Positions 35,354 to 44,698 of a DNA stretch of 64,000 nt are shown one piece after another; the stretch's first letter is position 1, and every line of letters starts with the position of its first letter. Where the stretch lies: positions 6,827,001 through 6,891,000 of the forward strand of contig NZ_JAUSVK010000001.1 of the NCBI RefSeq assembly GCF_030814655.1, given 5' to 3'. The translations under genes were made by a program, and so were the position numbers. Below the pieces are notes generated by a model. That model was not told where the DNA came from and ran no database searches. It saw only the letters and a program-made list of their open reading frames with translations. This DNA is from Labrys monachus (GTDB taxonomy: Bacteria; Pseudomonadota; Alphaproteobacteria; Rhizobiales; Labraceae).

Positions 35354-37186
35354 TTACTCCATCGTCTCCAGTTCGGCGATCATGCCTTCGATCATGCCGA
35401 GCCCGATCTGCCAGAAGGCGGGATCGCGGGCGTCGAGGCCGAAGGGCGCGAGCAGCTCCGAGTGGTGCTTGGTGCCGCCCGCCGCCAGCATGGCGAGGTA
35501 GCGCTCGGCGAAGCCCTCATGCGCCTTCTCGTAGACGCCGTAGAGCGAGTTCACCAGGCAGTCGCCGAAGGCATAGGCGTAGACGTAGAAGGGCGAGTGG
35601 ATGAAATGCGGGATATAGGCCCAGAAGGTCTCGTAGCCCGGGCCGATATGGATGGCGGGGCCGAGGCTCTCCGCCTGCACCGAAAGCCACATCTCGTTGA
35701 TCTGCTCGCTGGTGAGCTCGCCTTCCCGGCGCCCCAGATGCACCTTGCGCTCGAAGGCGTAGAACGCGATCTGCCTGACCACCGTGTTGATCATGTCCTC
35801 CACCTTGGCGGCGAGCATGGCCTTCCTCTGCTGGGGCGTCTGCGCCCTCGCCAGCAGCGCGCGGAAGGTGAGCATCTCGCCGAAGACCGATGCGGTCTCG
35901 GCCAGGGTCAGCGGCGTCGGCGCCATCAGCGGCCCGTTGGGGGCGGCGAGCACCTGGTGCACGCCGTGGCCGAGTTCGTGGGCGAGCGTCATCACGTCGC
36001 GCGGCTTGCCCTGGTAGTTGAGCAGCACATAGGGATGGGCGGAGGGAACGGTCGGGTGGGCGAAGGCGCCCGGCGCCTTGCCGGGGCGGATCGGCGCATC
36101 GATCCAGTTGCGGTCGAAGAACCGGCCGGCGATGCCGGCCATGCGCGGCGAGAAGCCGGCATAGGCGTCGAGCACCGTCGCCTTGGCCTCCTCCCAGCGG
36201 ATGGGCGGCGTCTCGACCTTGGGCAGCGGCGCGTTGCGGTCCCAATGGTTGAGCCGGTCGAGCCCGAACCATTTGGCCTTCAGGCGGTAATAGCGGTGCG
36301 AAAGCCTGGGATAGGCCTCCTGCACGGCGGAGACCAGGGCGTCCACCACCTCGCGCTCGACGCGGTTGGCGAGGTGGCGCGAATCCGCGACGTCCGCGAA
36401 GGAGCGCCAGCGGTCCGAGATCTCCTTGTCCTTGGCGAGGGTGTTGGTGATCAGGGTGAAGAGGCGCAGATTGTCCTTGAAGGTGCGGGCGAGGGCATGG
36501 GCCGCCGCCTCGCGCTTGGCGGCGGACTGGTCCTGAAGGAGGTTCAGGGTCGGCTCCAGCGTCAGTTCCTGGCTGTCGACCTTGAAGCGCAGCCCCGATA
36601 TCGTCTCGTCGAACAGGCGGTTCCAGGCGCCGCGGCCGGTGACGGACTTGTCGTGGAACAATTGCTCGATGCGGTCCTCGAGCTGGTGGGGCTTTTCGTA
36701 GCGGATATCGTCGAACCACGGCTTCCAATGCGCGAGGGCAGGGTCGGCGACGGCCTGCGCCAGCACCGCGTCGTCGATGCGGTTGAGCTCCAGCGTGAAG
36801 AAGAGGAGATGGGAGGAGGCGGTGGTCAGCCTGTCCTGCACGTCGCCGTAGAATTTGGCGCGGGCGGCGTCGGTGGTGTCGCCGGCATAGACGAGGCCGG
36901 CGAAGGAGGCGATGCGGCCGAGCCGGTCCTCGATCGCCTCATAGTCGCGGACGACGGCGGCGAAGAGCGATGCCCCGTCGGGCCGGCCGAGCAGCGCGGC
37001 GAGCCTACCCTTGTGGGCCTCCTCGAAGGCGATGCAGTCGGCGAGGCCCTTTTCGAGGTCCGCGGCCACCTCCGGCGAATCGATGCCGGCATAGAGATCG
37101 CCGAGATTCCATTCCGGCAGGCGGCCGAGCTCGTCGGTTCCCGTCGAATCGCGGGGGGCGGGGCCGGCGGCGGTCTTGCTGTCCAT
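35354..37186 (-). CDS. pepF: M3-family oligoendopeptidase (PepF type)
   Basis: Cytosolic zinc metallopeptidase of 610 residues that degrades oligopeptides. The zinc motif HExxH is in MTLAHELGHGVHQV, with downstream ETASVFGEM providing the third ligand. Other family stretches are HPTVPSAHPYVLLNYQGKPR and FIHSPFYVYAYAFGDCLVNSLYG. AGGAG lies 7 bases before ATG 37186. The protein is full length. It may help finish peptides imported by Dpp/Opp-type transporters, but the one in this window is far away and differently controlled. Confidence 0.94.
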   Translation of the reverse strand: MDSKTAAGPAPRDSTGTDELGRLPEWNLGDLYAGIDSPEVAADLEKGLADCIAFEEAHKGRLAALLGRPDGASLFAAVVRDYEAIEDRLGRIASFAGLVYAGDTTDAARAKFYGDVQDRLTTASSHLLFFTLELNRIDDAVLAQAVADPALAHWKPWFDDIRYEKPHQLEDRIEQLFHDKSVTGRGAWNRLFDETISGLRFKVDSQELTLEPTLNLLQDQSAAKREAAAHALARTFKDNLRLFTLITNTLAKDKEISDRWRSFADVADSRHLANRVEREVVDALVSAVQEAYPRLSHRYYRLKAKWFGLDRLNHWDRNAPLPKVETPPIRWEEAKATVLDAYAGFSPRMAGIAGRFFDRNWIDAPIRPGKAPGAFAHPTVPSAHPYVLLNYQGKPRDVMTLAHELGHGVHQVLAAPNGPLMAPTPLTLAETASVFGEMLTFRALLARAQTPQQRKAMLAAKVEDMINTVVRQIAFYAFERKVHLGRREGELTSEQINEMWLSVQAESLGPAIHIGPGYETFWAYIPHFIHSPFYVYAYAFGDCLVNSLYGVYEKAHEGFAERYLAMLAAGGTKHHSELLAPFGLDARDPAFWQIGLGMIEGMIAELETME

Positions 37187-37482
37187 GGAAACTCCTGTCG
37201 GGCATGGTGGCGGCCCTGCGCAGGCAGGGCCCGAGGGGCGTGTCGCTGCGTCTCATATCGCTGTTGCCGGCGCCCGATTCAACCGGGGCGGCGCAATCGG
37301 ATTTTCGTCGAACGTCGTTAAGCAGTCCTTCACGCTTCTGCTCCTAGATGATCCGAAACGGCACATCGGGGCGCGGCCCCGAGGCGGGCTTGCCCTGGTC
37401 GGAGCTTCGGACCGGCCAGGGCAAGCGCGCGGAATTCGTAGATTGCAAGATTTGGGCATTGCAGGAATTCGGCGGGGGATTG

Positions 37483-39003
37483 ATGGGTTCGACTGTTCTG
37501 ATTGCCGATGATGATCCGGTGCAGCGCCGGCTCCTCGAAGCGATGGTGCGGCGCTTCGGCTACCATGCGCGGCTCGCCGACGGCGGCGAGGCGGCGCTGC
37601 GCGAAATCGAGGCGGGCCGGATCGACCTCGTCATCCTCGATCTCGTCATGCCCGATCTAGACGGCATGGGCGTGCTGGGCCGCCTGCGGGCCAAGGGCAT
37701 CGCGGTGCCCGTCATCGTCCAGACCGCGCATGGCTCGATCGACGCGGTGATCTCGGCCATGCGGGCGGGCGCGGCCGATTTCGTGGTCAAGCCGGTGGGC
37801 GGCGAAAGACTGCAGATATCGATCCGCAACGCCTTGCGGATGCATGCGCTCGAGCGCGATGCCCGCCTGCTGGCGAAGCGTTCGGCCGGCCTTCTCGGCT
37901 TCAGGGACATGGTCGTGCGCAGCCCCGAGATGGAACGCGTGGCCCATCTCAGCGAGCGGGCGGCGGGCTCGGCCATTCCCGTCCTGATCGAGGGCGAGGC
38001 CGGCACCGGCAAGCAGACCGTGGCGCGGGCGATCCACGGGACCGGCGAGCGCCGGGGCCGCCCGTTCGTCGCCGTCAACTGCGCCGCGCTGCCCGAGGAG
38101 ACGGCCGAGGCGATCCTGTTCGGCCATGAGAAGAACAGCGTCGCCGGCGCGCCGGACAGGCAGGTGGGCAAGTTCGCCGAGGCGCATGGCGGCACGCTAT
38201 TCCTGGAAGACATCGGCGAACTGCCGCTGGACCTCCAGGCCAGGATCGTCGAGGCGCTGCGCAGCGGCGAGGTCGGGCCGGTCGGGGCGCGCCGGCCGGT
38301 GCGCACCGAGTTCCGGCTGATCTCCTCGACCAGCTGCAACCTCATCGAGCGGGTCAAGGCCGGCCTGTTCCGCGAGGATCTCTATTACCGCCTGCACGTC
38401 TTTCCCATCATGCTGCCGCCGCTGCGGCTGCGGCGGGACGACGTCGGCGAGCTCGCGCGGCATTTCCTGGCGCGATTCTCGGTCGAGGAGGGCCGGCGCG
38501 TCCGCTCCATCTCGGCCGAGGCGCTGGCGATGCTGGCGGCCTATGACTGGCCCGGCAATGTCCGCCAGCTGGAAAATGCGGTGTTCCGGGCGGTGATCCT
38601 GGCGGAGGGCGACGAGGTCGGGGTGGCCGAGTTCCCGCAGATCGCGGCGCGCGTGGAGGGCTTCGACGTGCGCATCCCCTCCGCGCCGCTGCTGCCGCCC
38701 AGGCCCGTCCATGCCGGCCCGGCGATGATCACCGGGCAGCCCCTGCGGGAGATCGTCACGGTGCGCGATCCCCATACCATGGCGATGCTCGACGCGCGGG
38801 GCGACGTGCGGACCATGGCCTCCCTGGAGGCCGACATGCTGAAATTCGCCATCCGGCACCATCGCGGCCAGATGACGGAGGTCGCCCGCAAGCTCGGCAT
38901 CGGGCGCTCGACCCTTTACCGCAAGCTGAAGGAATTGGGCCTTGACGAAGCGGCGATCGGCGTGAGACCCGAAGTCTTCCCCGATGCCCACCGGGCGGCG
39001 TGA
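37483..39003 (+). CDS. NtrC-like response regulator with degenerate AAA+ domain
   Basis: A 506-residue three-domain regulator. The receiver domain (1-125) has the phospho-acceptor Asp53 in LVILDLVMPDLDG and the Lys of VVKPVGG. The AAA+ domain (about 140-390) has Walker A GEAGTGKQ (171-178) and the arginine region DLYYRLHVFPIMLPPLRLR. The Fis-type HTH ends the protein (MTEVARKLGIGRSTLYRKLKEL). Two key sites differ from sigma-54 activators: the GAFTGA loop that contacts sigma-54 reads NSVAGA (218-223), and Walker B reads LFLED where LFLDE is expected. It therefore may not activate sigma-54 promoters. ATG 37483 begins the receiver strand. Confidence 0.9.
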   Translation: MGSTVLIADDDPVQRRLLEAMVRRFGYHARLADGGEAALREIEAGRIDLVILDLVMPDLDGMGVLGRLRAKGIAVPVIVQTAHGSIDAVISAMRAGAADFVVKPVGGERLQISIRNALRMHALERDARLLAKRSAGLLGFRDMVVRSPEMERVAHLSERAAGSAIPVLIEGEAGTGKQTVARAIHGTGERRGRPFVAVNCAALPEETAEAILFGHEKNSVAGAPDRQVGKFAEAHGGTLFLEDIGELPLDLQARIVEALRSGEVGPVGARRPVRTEFRLISSTSCNLIERVKAGLFREDLYYRLHVFPIMLPPLRLRRDDVGELARHFLARFSVEEGRRVRSISAEALAMLAAYDWPGNVRQLENAVFRAVILAEGDEVGVAEFPQIAARVEGFDVRIPSAPLLPPRPVHAGPAMITGQPLREIVTVRDPHTMAMLDARGDVRTMASLEADMLKFAIRHHRGQMTEVARKLGIGRSTLYRKLKELGLDEAAIGVRPEVFPDAHRAA

Positions 39004-39107
39004 TCGTTCGCACACCGGATTTTGTATTGAAACTGGCATTGTCGCGTTCACAATCCGATTGATGGAAAGGTGGCGCCTTACCTTCGGCGTCATGATTGAG
39101 GGATAAA

Positions 39108-41078
39108 ATGAATTGCCGCGCTAACTTGCTGGCTTCGGTTGCTCTGGCCCTGGCCCTGGGTGCGTTCACCGTCCCGGCCCTGGCCGGGAGCGGCCTCGAG
39201 CCTTCCGCCATCGACGTGCCGGCACTGAGCCCGGCCGAGCAGGAACACGCCTACGCGCCGGCGAGCCCACAGACGGAACCGGCCGCCGCCTCGCCCCGGG
39301 GCGAACGGGCGGCGCTGTCCGCCGATCCGCAGCCGGATCCCGGCCCCGTCTCCACCTCCTCGCTGGCGCCCGCGCCGGTCGGCGACGTGCCGGTGCCGCT
39401 GCCGGCGCTGGCACAGGAGCCGTCGGCGGCGGCGTCCCCCGCCCATGCCGCCGATCCCGCTCTGGCCTCGACCATGCCGGCCGCGCCGTCCGGCCCGGAG
39501 CCGGGGCCGATGCCGGCCGTGCAGCAGCCCGCGCCGGCCGTGCAGAGCACGCCTCCCGCGGCCGCCGCCGAGCCGGTGGAAACACCGCCGTCGGTCCGCG
39601 CGCCGCAGGACGCCGCGGCCGTCGCCGCCAGCCTCGCCGCCCGGCTCGAAGACCTCGTGGCCCGGCACGGCCAGGACGCGCAGGCGATCAGCGATTTCTA
39701 CGGCCTGCGCAATCATGCGCCGCTCTGGGTGGTCGACGGCGCCCTGACGCCGGTCGCCAAGGCGCTGGTCGAGCGCATGAGCCGTGCCGGCGATGACGGC
39801 CTCGACGCTGCGGCCTTCCATGTCGGGGGCCTCGACATCTTGGCCTCGGCCGGCGCCGACGGCCAGGCGCAGACGGAGGTCGCCATCGCCTCCGCCATCC
39901 TGACCTATATCCGGCAGGCTTCGAGCGGGCGGGTGGACACCCGCCAGATCGGCCGCGACATCGTGCCCGCCGTCAACATGCCGGAGGCCGTCGCCGCGCT
40001 GGCTTCGGTCGCCATCGCCGCCGATCCCGTCGCCGTGCTCGAAGGCTACAATCCGGTCGCCCCGCAATATCTGGCGCTGAAGCGCAAGCTCGCCGAGGTG
40101 CGCGCCGCCAATGCCGCGACGGCCCGGACCGCGCCGCCGCTGGTGCCGCCCGGCCCGACGCTCAGGGTCGGCATGAGCGACACCCGCGTGGCGGTGCTGC
40201 GCACCCGCCTCGGGCTGACCGCCAGCGACGGCGACGGCGCCGTCTATGACGAGGCGCTGCAGAAGGCGGTGCGCGACTTCCAGGCGCAGCGCAACCTCAA
40301 GGCCAGCGGCACGCTCGGCCCTGCGACCGTGGCGGCGCTGAACAGCGCGCTGCGCACCCCGCGAATCAATATCGAGAGCGAGATCGTCGCCAATATGGAG
40401 CGCTGGCGCTGGCTGCCGCACGACATGGGCGATTCCTACGTGCTGGTGAACGTGCCGGAATACAAGGTCCGCGTGATCAGGAACGGCGTGCCCGTCCTGG
40501 AATCGAAGGTGGTCGTCGGCAAGCCGAACACGCCGACGCCGCTGTTTTCCGACACCATGGATTTCGTGGTGATGAACCCGTCCTGGAACGTGCCCCAGTC
40601 GATCATCAAGAAGGAATATCTGCCCAAGCTGGCGGAGGATCCCGATTACCTGGCCCGCCACGGCTTCGTGGTGACCTATCGCGACGGCCAGATGCAGGTG
40701 CGCCAGCCGCCGGGCGAGGACAATGCGCTCGGCCACATCAAGTTCATGTTTCCAAACAATTTTTCGGTCTACCTGCACGACACTTCGACACGCAGCCTGT
40801 TCGCCAAGGACAAGCGCGCCTTCAGTCATGGTTGCGTTCGCGTGGATAATCCTTACAACTTCGCGGAGACCGTCATGGGCGCTGAAAACGGCTGGACGGC
40901 GAATCGCGTGGAAAGCATGGTCGGCGGGCGCGAGCAACGCATCGACCTGAAGCAGAAGATCCCCGTCCACATTGCCTATTTCACCGCCTATGTGGACGAG
41001 GGCGGCGAGTTGAAACTTGTCGATGACCTCTACGGGTACGACCAAAAGGTCGTTTCGGCACTTGGCCTGCGGGGGTAG
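39108..41078 (+). CDS. L,D-transpeptidase (YcbB type) with peptidoglycan-binding domain
   Basis: A 656-residue periplasmic enzyme. MNCRANLLASVALALALGAF begins a signal peptide ending near PALAG. A 130-residue Pro/Ala linker follows, then a YcbB-like helical region (DFYGLRNHAPLWVVDGALTP, IGRDIVPAVNMPEAVAAL), a peptidoglycan-binding unit (VAVLRTRLGLTASDGDGAVY, VRDFQAQRNLKASGTLGPAT) and the YkuD catalytic domain ending in FSHGCVRVDNP with the nucleophile Cys. TTGAGGGATAAA precedes ATG 39108. It makes 3-3 cross-links in peptidoglycan. It is followed on the same strand by the DUF882 gene and differs in architecture from the enzyme at 10999. Confidence 0.94.
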   Translation: MNCRANLLASVALALALGAFTVPALAGSGLEPSAIDVPALSPAEQEHAYAPASPQTEPAAASPRGERAALSADPQPDPGPVSTSSLAPAPVGDVPVPLPALAQEPSAAASPAHAADPALASTMPAAPSGPEPGPMPAVQQPAPAVQSTPPAAAAEPVETPPSVRAPQDAAAVAASLAARLEDLVARHGQDAQAISDFYGLRNHAPLWVVDGALTPVAKALVERMSRAGDDGLDAAAFHVGGLDILASAGADGQAQTEVAIASAILTYIRQASSGRVDTRQIGRDIVPAVNMPEAVAALASVAIAADPVAVLEGYNPVAPQYLALKRKLAEVRAANAATARTAPPLVPPGPTLRVGMSDTRVAVLRTRLGLTASDGDGAVYDEALQKAVRDFQAQRNLKASGTLGPATVAALNSALRTPRINIESEIVANMERWRWLPHDMGDSYVLVNVPEYKVRVIRNGVPVLESKVVVGKPNTPTPLFSDTMDFVVMNPSWNVPQSIIKKEYLPKLAEDPDYLARHGFVVTYRDGQMQVRQPPGEDNALGHIKFMFPNNFSVYLHDTSTRSLFAKDKRAFSHGCVRVDNPYNFAETVMGAENGWTANRVESMVGGREQRIDLKQKIPVHIAYFTAYVDEGGELKLVDDLYGYDQKVVSALGLRG

Positions 41079-41179
41079 AATCTGATAAGGAACTGTTAAC
41101 CCTATTTCGCGTTGGTGTGTTGCCACCAATTCTGCCTTCCTCTTTTTGCCATGTTCCGCAGGCAAGGAGATGTTTCAAA

Positions 41180-41195
41180 AGCCGCTTCGGCGGCT
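41180..41195. other. Hairpin with UUCG tetraloop
   Basis: AGCCGC-TTCG-GCGGCT is a perfect 6-base stem with the very stable C(UUCG)G loop, 102 bases after the L,D-transpeptidase stop and 130 bases before the DUF882 start. There is no T run on the plus strand; on the minus strand it is followed by TTTTG, but no minus-strand gene ends here. It may stabilise the 3' end of the upstream transcript. Confidence 0.45.
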
Positions 41196-41230
41196 ATTAA
41201 AAAGGGGTCGAACGGTGCATCAACGGTGCC

Positions 41231-41238
41231 TTAACCAT
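41231..41238 (+). promoter_or_regulatory. CtrA-like half site TTAACCAT
   Basis: TTAACCAT, the 8-base half-site form used by the alphaproteobacterial cell-cycle regulator CtrA, lies 87 bases before the DUF882 gene; GTTAACCC occurs at about 41095. The motif is short, and I cannot test enrichment. Confidence 0.25.
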
Positions 41239-41324
41239 TCTCGGCGAGACTCCCGCCCTTCGGACTACGCTCGGGGCGCTCTTGCGGCCTCGCTCCCGCA
41301 GTCTAACCGCCGAGAGCCGTAATC

Positions 41325-43004
41325 GTGCAAAACCCATTCAGCTTTCTGCCCCGGATCCGAGTGTCGCGTGCCGGCCGAATCATGGCCACCGCCTTTGCCT
41401 CGACCATGGCGATGTGGGCCGCGGTCGACCAGACCGAGAGCGCGATCGCCAATGGCGAGACCCGCTCGCTGTCGATGAAGCATCTCCATACCGGCGAGAC
41501 GATCAACATCACCTACAAGCGCGACGGCCGGTATGATTCCGACGCGCTCAAGAAGCTGAACTGGTTCCTGCGCGACTGGCGGCGCGACGAGCCCACGCGC
41601 ATGGATCCGCGCCTGTTCGACACCATCTGGCTCGCCTATCACGCGGTCGGCGCCACCCAGCCCGTCAACGTCGTGTGCGGCTACCGTTCGCCCGAAACCA
41701 ACGGCATGCTGCGCCGGCGCTCGCGGGGCGTCGCCAAATTCAGCCAGCATACGCTCGGCAAGGCGATGGACTTCTTCATTCCCGGCGTGCCGCTGTCCAA
41801 GCTGCGCGTCGCAGGCCTTCGCCTCCAGCGCGGCGGCGTCGGCTTCTACCCGACCTCGGGCTCGCCCTTCGTGCATATGGATGCCGGCGGTGTCCGCATG
41901 TGGCCGCGCATGTCGCGCAGCGAGCTGGCCTCCGTGTTCCCCGACGGGAAGACGGTGCTCATCCCGGCCGACGGCCGCCCGATGGCGGGCTATCAGGTCG
42001 CCATGAACGAGATCCTGCGCAAGGGCGGCACCGTCGGCGGCCGGCAGGGCGCGGGCGACGATGACGGCGGTGGCGGCGACGACAATGGCGGCGGCGGTTT
42101 CTTCGCGAGCCTGTTCGGCCATCGCAGCAGCCAGACGCCTTCCGAGACCATGATGCAGGCCTCGGCATCCTCGCGCGGCGGCCTCGTGGCGCCGTCCTCG
42201 TCCGCACCGGCTCCCACCGTCGTGGCGATGGCCAGGCCGGCCCAGCTCGAATCGCCCGCCCGCATGGCCTCGATCCCCCTTCCCGAACGGCGGCCCTCGG
42301 GCATCGACGCCTCGGTTGAGGTCGCCGATGCCGGCGACAGCGTTCCCGACATGACCAGCGCTTCGGCGTCCAACGTGCCGCTGCCGCCGGTCCGTCCGGA
42401 TGGCGGACCGGTGCCGTCGGCGCCGCCCCAGCAGGTTGCGTCTCTCGATGGCCCGGCCATCGCCCAGGATGTGAGCGCCGCGGCGCCGGCCGCCGCGATG
42501 CCGGCACGGCCGGCTTCGATCACGCCGTCCGCCGAGAAGGTTCCGGTGGCCCGTCCCGCCTCGGCCTCCGCGACGCTGCAGCCGCGCCCTGCGATCTTCG
42601 CCGACCTGTCCAAGGGTGGCGAAGGCTTCATGAAGCGCAGTGCCGGCCGGCAGCCCCAGCGGGCGCTCGGTTTCGCCGATGTTTCGCCGGTGACCCGTAC
42701 GGCCCGGCCGCCTCGTCCGACCCTGACGGCGACCCGCTTCGAGAAGCTCAACTTCGTTTCCCTGTCGGCCCCGGTCCCTTCGGCGCGCAACAAGGAGCAG
42801 GCCCAGCTCATCAAGCCGGACCTGACCACGACGGCCTCGCTGATCGCCGCCCCATCGCGCACGGTGCTGATCAAGTTCGGCGTCGCGGCCTATCAGGACC
42901 TGCGCGCCGAGAAATTCTCGGGCGCGGCGGTGAAGCCCCTGCGCACCGCGAGCTTCTCGCCGATGCCGGACATCTTCACCGGCTCGATCGTCTCCTCGAA
43001 CTGA
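41325..43004 (+). CDS. DUF882 / peptidase M15-like cell-wall protein with long disordered tail
   Basis: A 559-residue exported protein. The N-terminus (RAGRIMATAFASTMAMWAAV, after a basic stretch) is a signal or anchor. The DUF882 domain (about 45-200) contains CGYRSPETNGMLRRRSRGVA, SQHTLGKAMDFFIPGVPLSK, GVGFYPTSGSPFVHMDAGG. The His/Asp/His positions match the zinc site of M15 D,D-peptidases such as MepK/YcbK, which cut peptidoglycan cross-links. The last 330 residues are Pro/Ala/Ser-rich with a DDDGGGGDDNGGGGFF patch, probably disordered. GTG 41325 is the only suitable start. It follows an L,D-transpeptidase, an apt pairing since MepK-type enzymes cut 3-3 links. Confidence 0.88.
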   Translation: MQNPFSFLPRIRVSRAGRIMATAFASTMAMWAAVDQTESAIANGETRSLSMKHLHTGETINITYKRDGRYDSDALKKLNWFLRDWRRDEPTRMDPRLFDTIWLAYHAVGATQPVNVVCGYRSPETNGMLRRRSRGVAKFSQHTLGKAMDFFIPGVPLSKLRVAGLRLQRGGVGFYPTSGSPFVHMDAGGVRMWPRMSRSELASVFPDGKTVLIPADGRPMAGYQVAMNEILRKGGTVGGRQGAGDDDGGGGDDNGGGGFFASLFGHRSSQTPSETMMQASASSRGGLVAPSSSAPAPTVVAMARPAQLESPARMASIPLPERRPSGIDASVEVADAGDSVPDMTSASASNVPLPPVRPDGGPVPSAPPQQVASLDGPAIAQDVSAAAPAAAMPARPASITPSAEKVPVARPASASATLQPRPAIFADLSKGGEGFMKRSAGRQPQRALGFADVSPVTRTARPPRPTLTATRFEKLNFVSLSAPVPSARNKEQAQLIKPDLTTTASLIAAPSRTVLIKFGVAAYQDLRAEKFSGAAVKPLRTASFSPMPDIFTGSIVSSN

Positions 43005-43021
43005 GACGGGATCGCATCCCC

Positions 43022-43124
43022 TAGAGCAAAGCGCGTTCAGGCAGAAACGGCGGTTTGTTCTAACTCTTTGTTTTTCGACGCGTCTTTGCGTTTTGCCGAT
43101 TCCGTCAAAACATAAAACGCTCTA
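43022..43124. repeat. Dispersed Rhizobiales-type repeat bounded by TAGAGC/GCTCTA
   Basis: The element starts TAGAGCAAAGCGCGTTCAGG and ends AAACGCTCTA, so its ends are inverse complements (TAGAGC, 43022-43027; GCTCTA, 43119-43124). Inside are GTTCTAACTCTTTGTTTTTC and TTTTGCCGATTCCGTC. The left end is related to the repeat at 13056-13114. Its last bases provide the TAG stop of bolA (43122-43124). Confidence 0.65.
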
Positions 43125-43409
43125 CCAGCGGGCCGGTTCGCCCGGCGCGCTGGCTTCGATCGCCAGGGCATGAACGCCGCGTGCGAAGGCGGGCGCCAGC
43201 GCCTCGTTCACCATGCGGTGGCGGTCGACACGGCTGCGGCCGGTAAAGGCCGCCGAAACGATGCGTACGCGAAAATGGCTCTCTCCTCCGTCTCGATGGC
43301 CGGCATGCCCGGCATGATCAGCCGATTCGTCGAGCACGGCCAGGCGCTCGGGCCGCAGGGCCGCGTGAAGGGACGCTTCGATCAGATCGCGGATGGCAGG
43401 AACGGACAT
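43122..43409 (-). CDS. BolA-family protein
   Basis: A 95-residue BolA fold protein: MSVPAIRDLIEASLHAALRP, HAGHRDGGESHFRVRIVSAA, then GRSRVDRHRMVNEALAPAFA and GVHALAIEASAPGE. The SHF and RHRMV segments are family signatures. BolA proteins work with monothiol glutaredoxins in iron-sulfur trafficking and can bind DNA. GGGAG precedes ATG 43409. The coding sequence ends inside a dispersed repeat. An extra His cluster (HAGHAGH) sits in the loop that carries a cluster ligand in relatives. Confidence 0.92.
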   Translation of the reverse strand: MSVPAIRDLIEASLHAALRPERLAVLDESADHAGHAGHRDGGESHFRVRIVSAAFTGRSRVDRHRMVNEALAPAFARGVHALAIEASAPGEPARW

Positions 43410-43627
43410 GGTGACTCCCGGGCAGCGGATTTTCCGTTCGGAGGGGGCGGGCAGGCTCGGCTGAAGGTCGCTGCGTCTGCCGCCGCGAGGCCTGGGCGCC
43501 CGGCGACGGATGTCGCGGTTGCTGGCCGCCGAAATACCTCATTTCATTCCGATAGAGCAAGCCGGACCGGCTGACGGTTCCATCCAGTCGGCCGCCAGCG
43601 GCCGTCACCCCATCGCGAGACCAAGCC

Positions 43628-44698
43628 TTGCCGACCTCCCCTCCCGCCCCATCGCAGCGTCGTGCCTCGGGTAGGCGCGTCTTCCTGCCGACCCTGCTTC
43701 TCGGCGTCGTCGTCGTCGCGTGGTCCGGCTTCTGGTGGTACGCCTCGACGCGCGTGCAGTCCGAATGGAGCCGCTTCGTGGTGCGGCAGGCGGAACTCGG
43801 GCGCCAGATCCGCTGTGCCGACCAGAGCTTCGGCGGCTATCCCTTCCGCCTGGAGGTCCGCTGCACCAATCCGCAGGTCACCTCGACCCGGCCCGGGCAG
43901 TCCTTCGACGTGCACCTGGCCGATCTCGGCGCGGTGGCGCAGGTCTACCAGCCCAATAAGGTCATCCTCGAGGCCAAGGGTCCGCTGACCGTCGTCGACG
44001 GGGAAGGCGAGGGCGCGACGGTCACCGCGAACTGGGCGAGCGCCGAGGCCAGCATGGGGATCTGGACGTCGGGTCCGAGCAATGCCGACATCGTCATCAA
44101 AGGGCTCGACGCCAACGCCACCAGAGCGGGGCAGGCGACCTCCCTCGTCGCCGGCGCCAATGTCGAGGCCCACATCCGGCTGGCGGTGGGCGCCAATGCG
44201 GCGCCCGGCGCCTATGACGTGGTGGCCAAGGCCGATGCGGGCAGCATGCCGCCGCTCGACAGGATGCTGGGCGGACCGGAGCCCCTCAGCGGCGAGTTCC
44301 AGGCGACCGTCACCCAGATCGACCTGCAGCCCAGGCCGATGCGGGAGCGCCTGCGTGCCTGGGCGGCCGATGGCGGTTCGCTGCAGATCGTGCTCGCGCA
44401 GCTCAATCGCGGGCCGAGCAGCGTGAAGGCGGCGGGAACGGTGGCGCTGGACGATGGCGGCCACCCCGCCGGCGACCTCACCGTCGCCCTCGCCGGCATC
44501 AACGAGATGAGCGGTTCCCTGCAGCAGGCGGGGCTGGCGTCGGGCCGGCTGGTCGGCCTGATGGGCGTCGGCCTGTCGATGCTCGGCAAGCCGACGAACA
44601 TCGACGGCAAGACCGCCGTGGAGGTGCCGGTCAGGCTCGCCAACGGCAAGGTCAGCATCGGCTCCTTCCCGGCCGGCCGGCTGCCCAGCCTGTTCTGA
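43628..44698 (+). CDS. DUF2125 membrane-anchored protein
   Basis: A 356-residue protein with one N-terminal helix (VFLPTLLLGVVVVAWSGFWW) after a basic leader, then a large periplasmic beta-rich domain with RQIRCADQSFGGYPFRLEVR, typical of the alphaproteobacterial DUF2125 family, and paired Cys in RCADQ/RCTNP. Function is not known to me; the fold resembles AsmA-like lipid-transfer proteins only loosely. The start is TTG 43628, with no strong ribosome site. It converges with the tartrate dehydrogenase gene: the stops are immediately adjacent (44698/44699). Confidence 0.82.
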   Translation: MPTSPPAPSQRRASGRRVFLPTLLLGVVVVAWSGFWWYASTRVQSEWSRFVVRQAELGRQIRCADQSFGGYPFRLEVRCTNPQVTSTRPGQSFDVHLADLGAVAQVYQPNKVILEAKGPLTVVDGEGEGATVTANWASAEASMGIWTSGPSNADIVIKGLDANATRAGQATSLVAGANVEAHIRLAVGANAAPGAYDVVAKADAGSMPPLDRMLGGPEPLSGEFQATVTQIDLQPRPMRERLRAWAADGGSLQIVLAQLNRGPSSVKAAGTVALDDGGHPAGDLTVALAGINEMSGSLQQAGLASGRLVGLMGVGLSMLGKPTNIDGKTAVEVPVRLANGKVSIGSFPAGRLPSLF

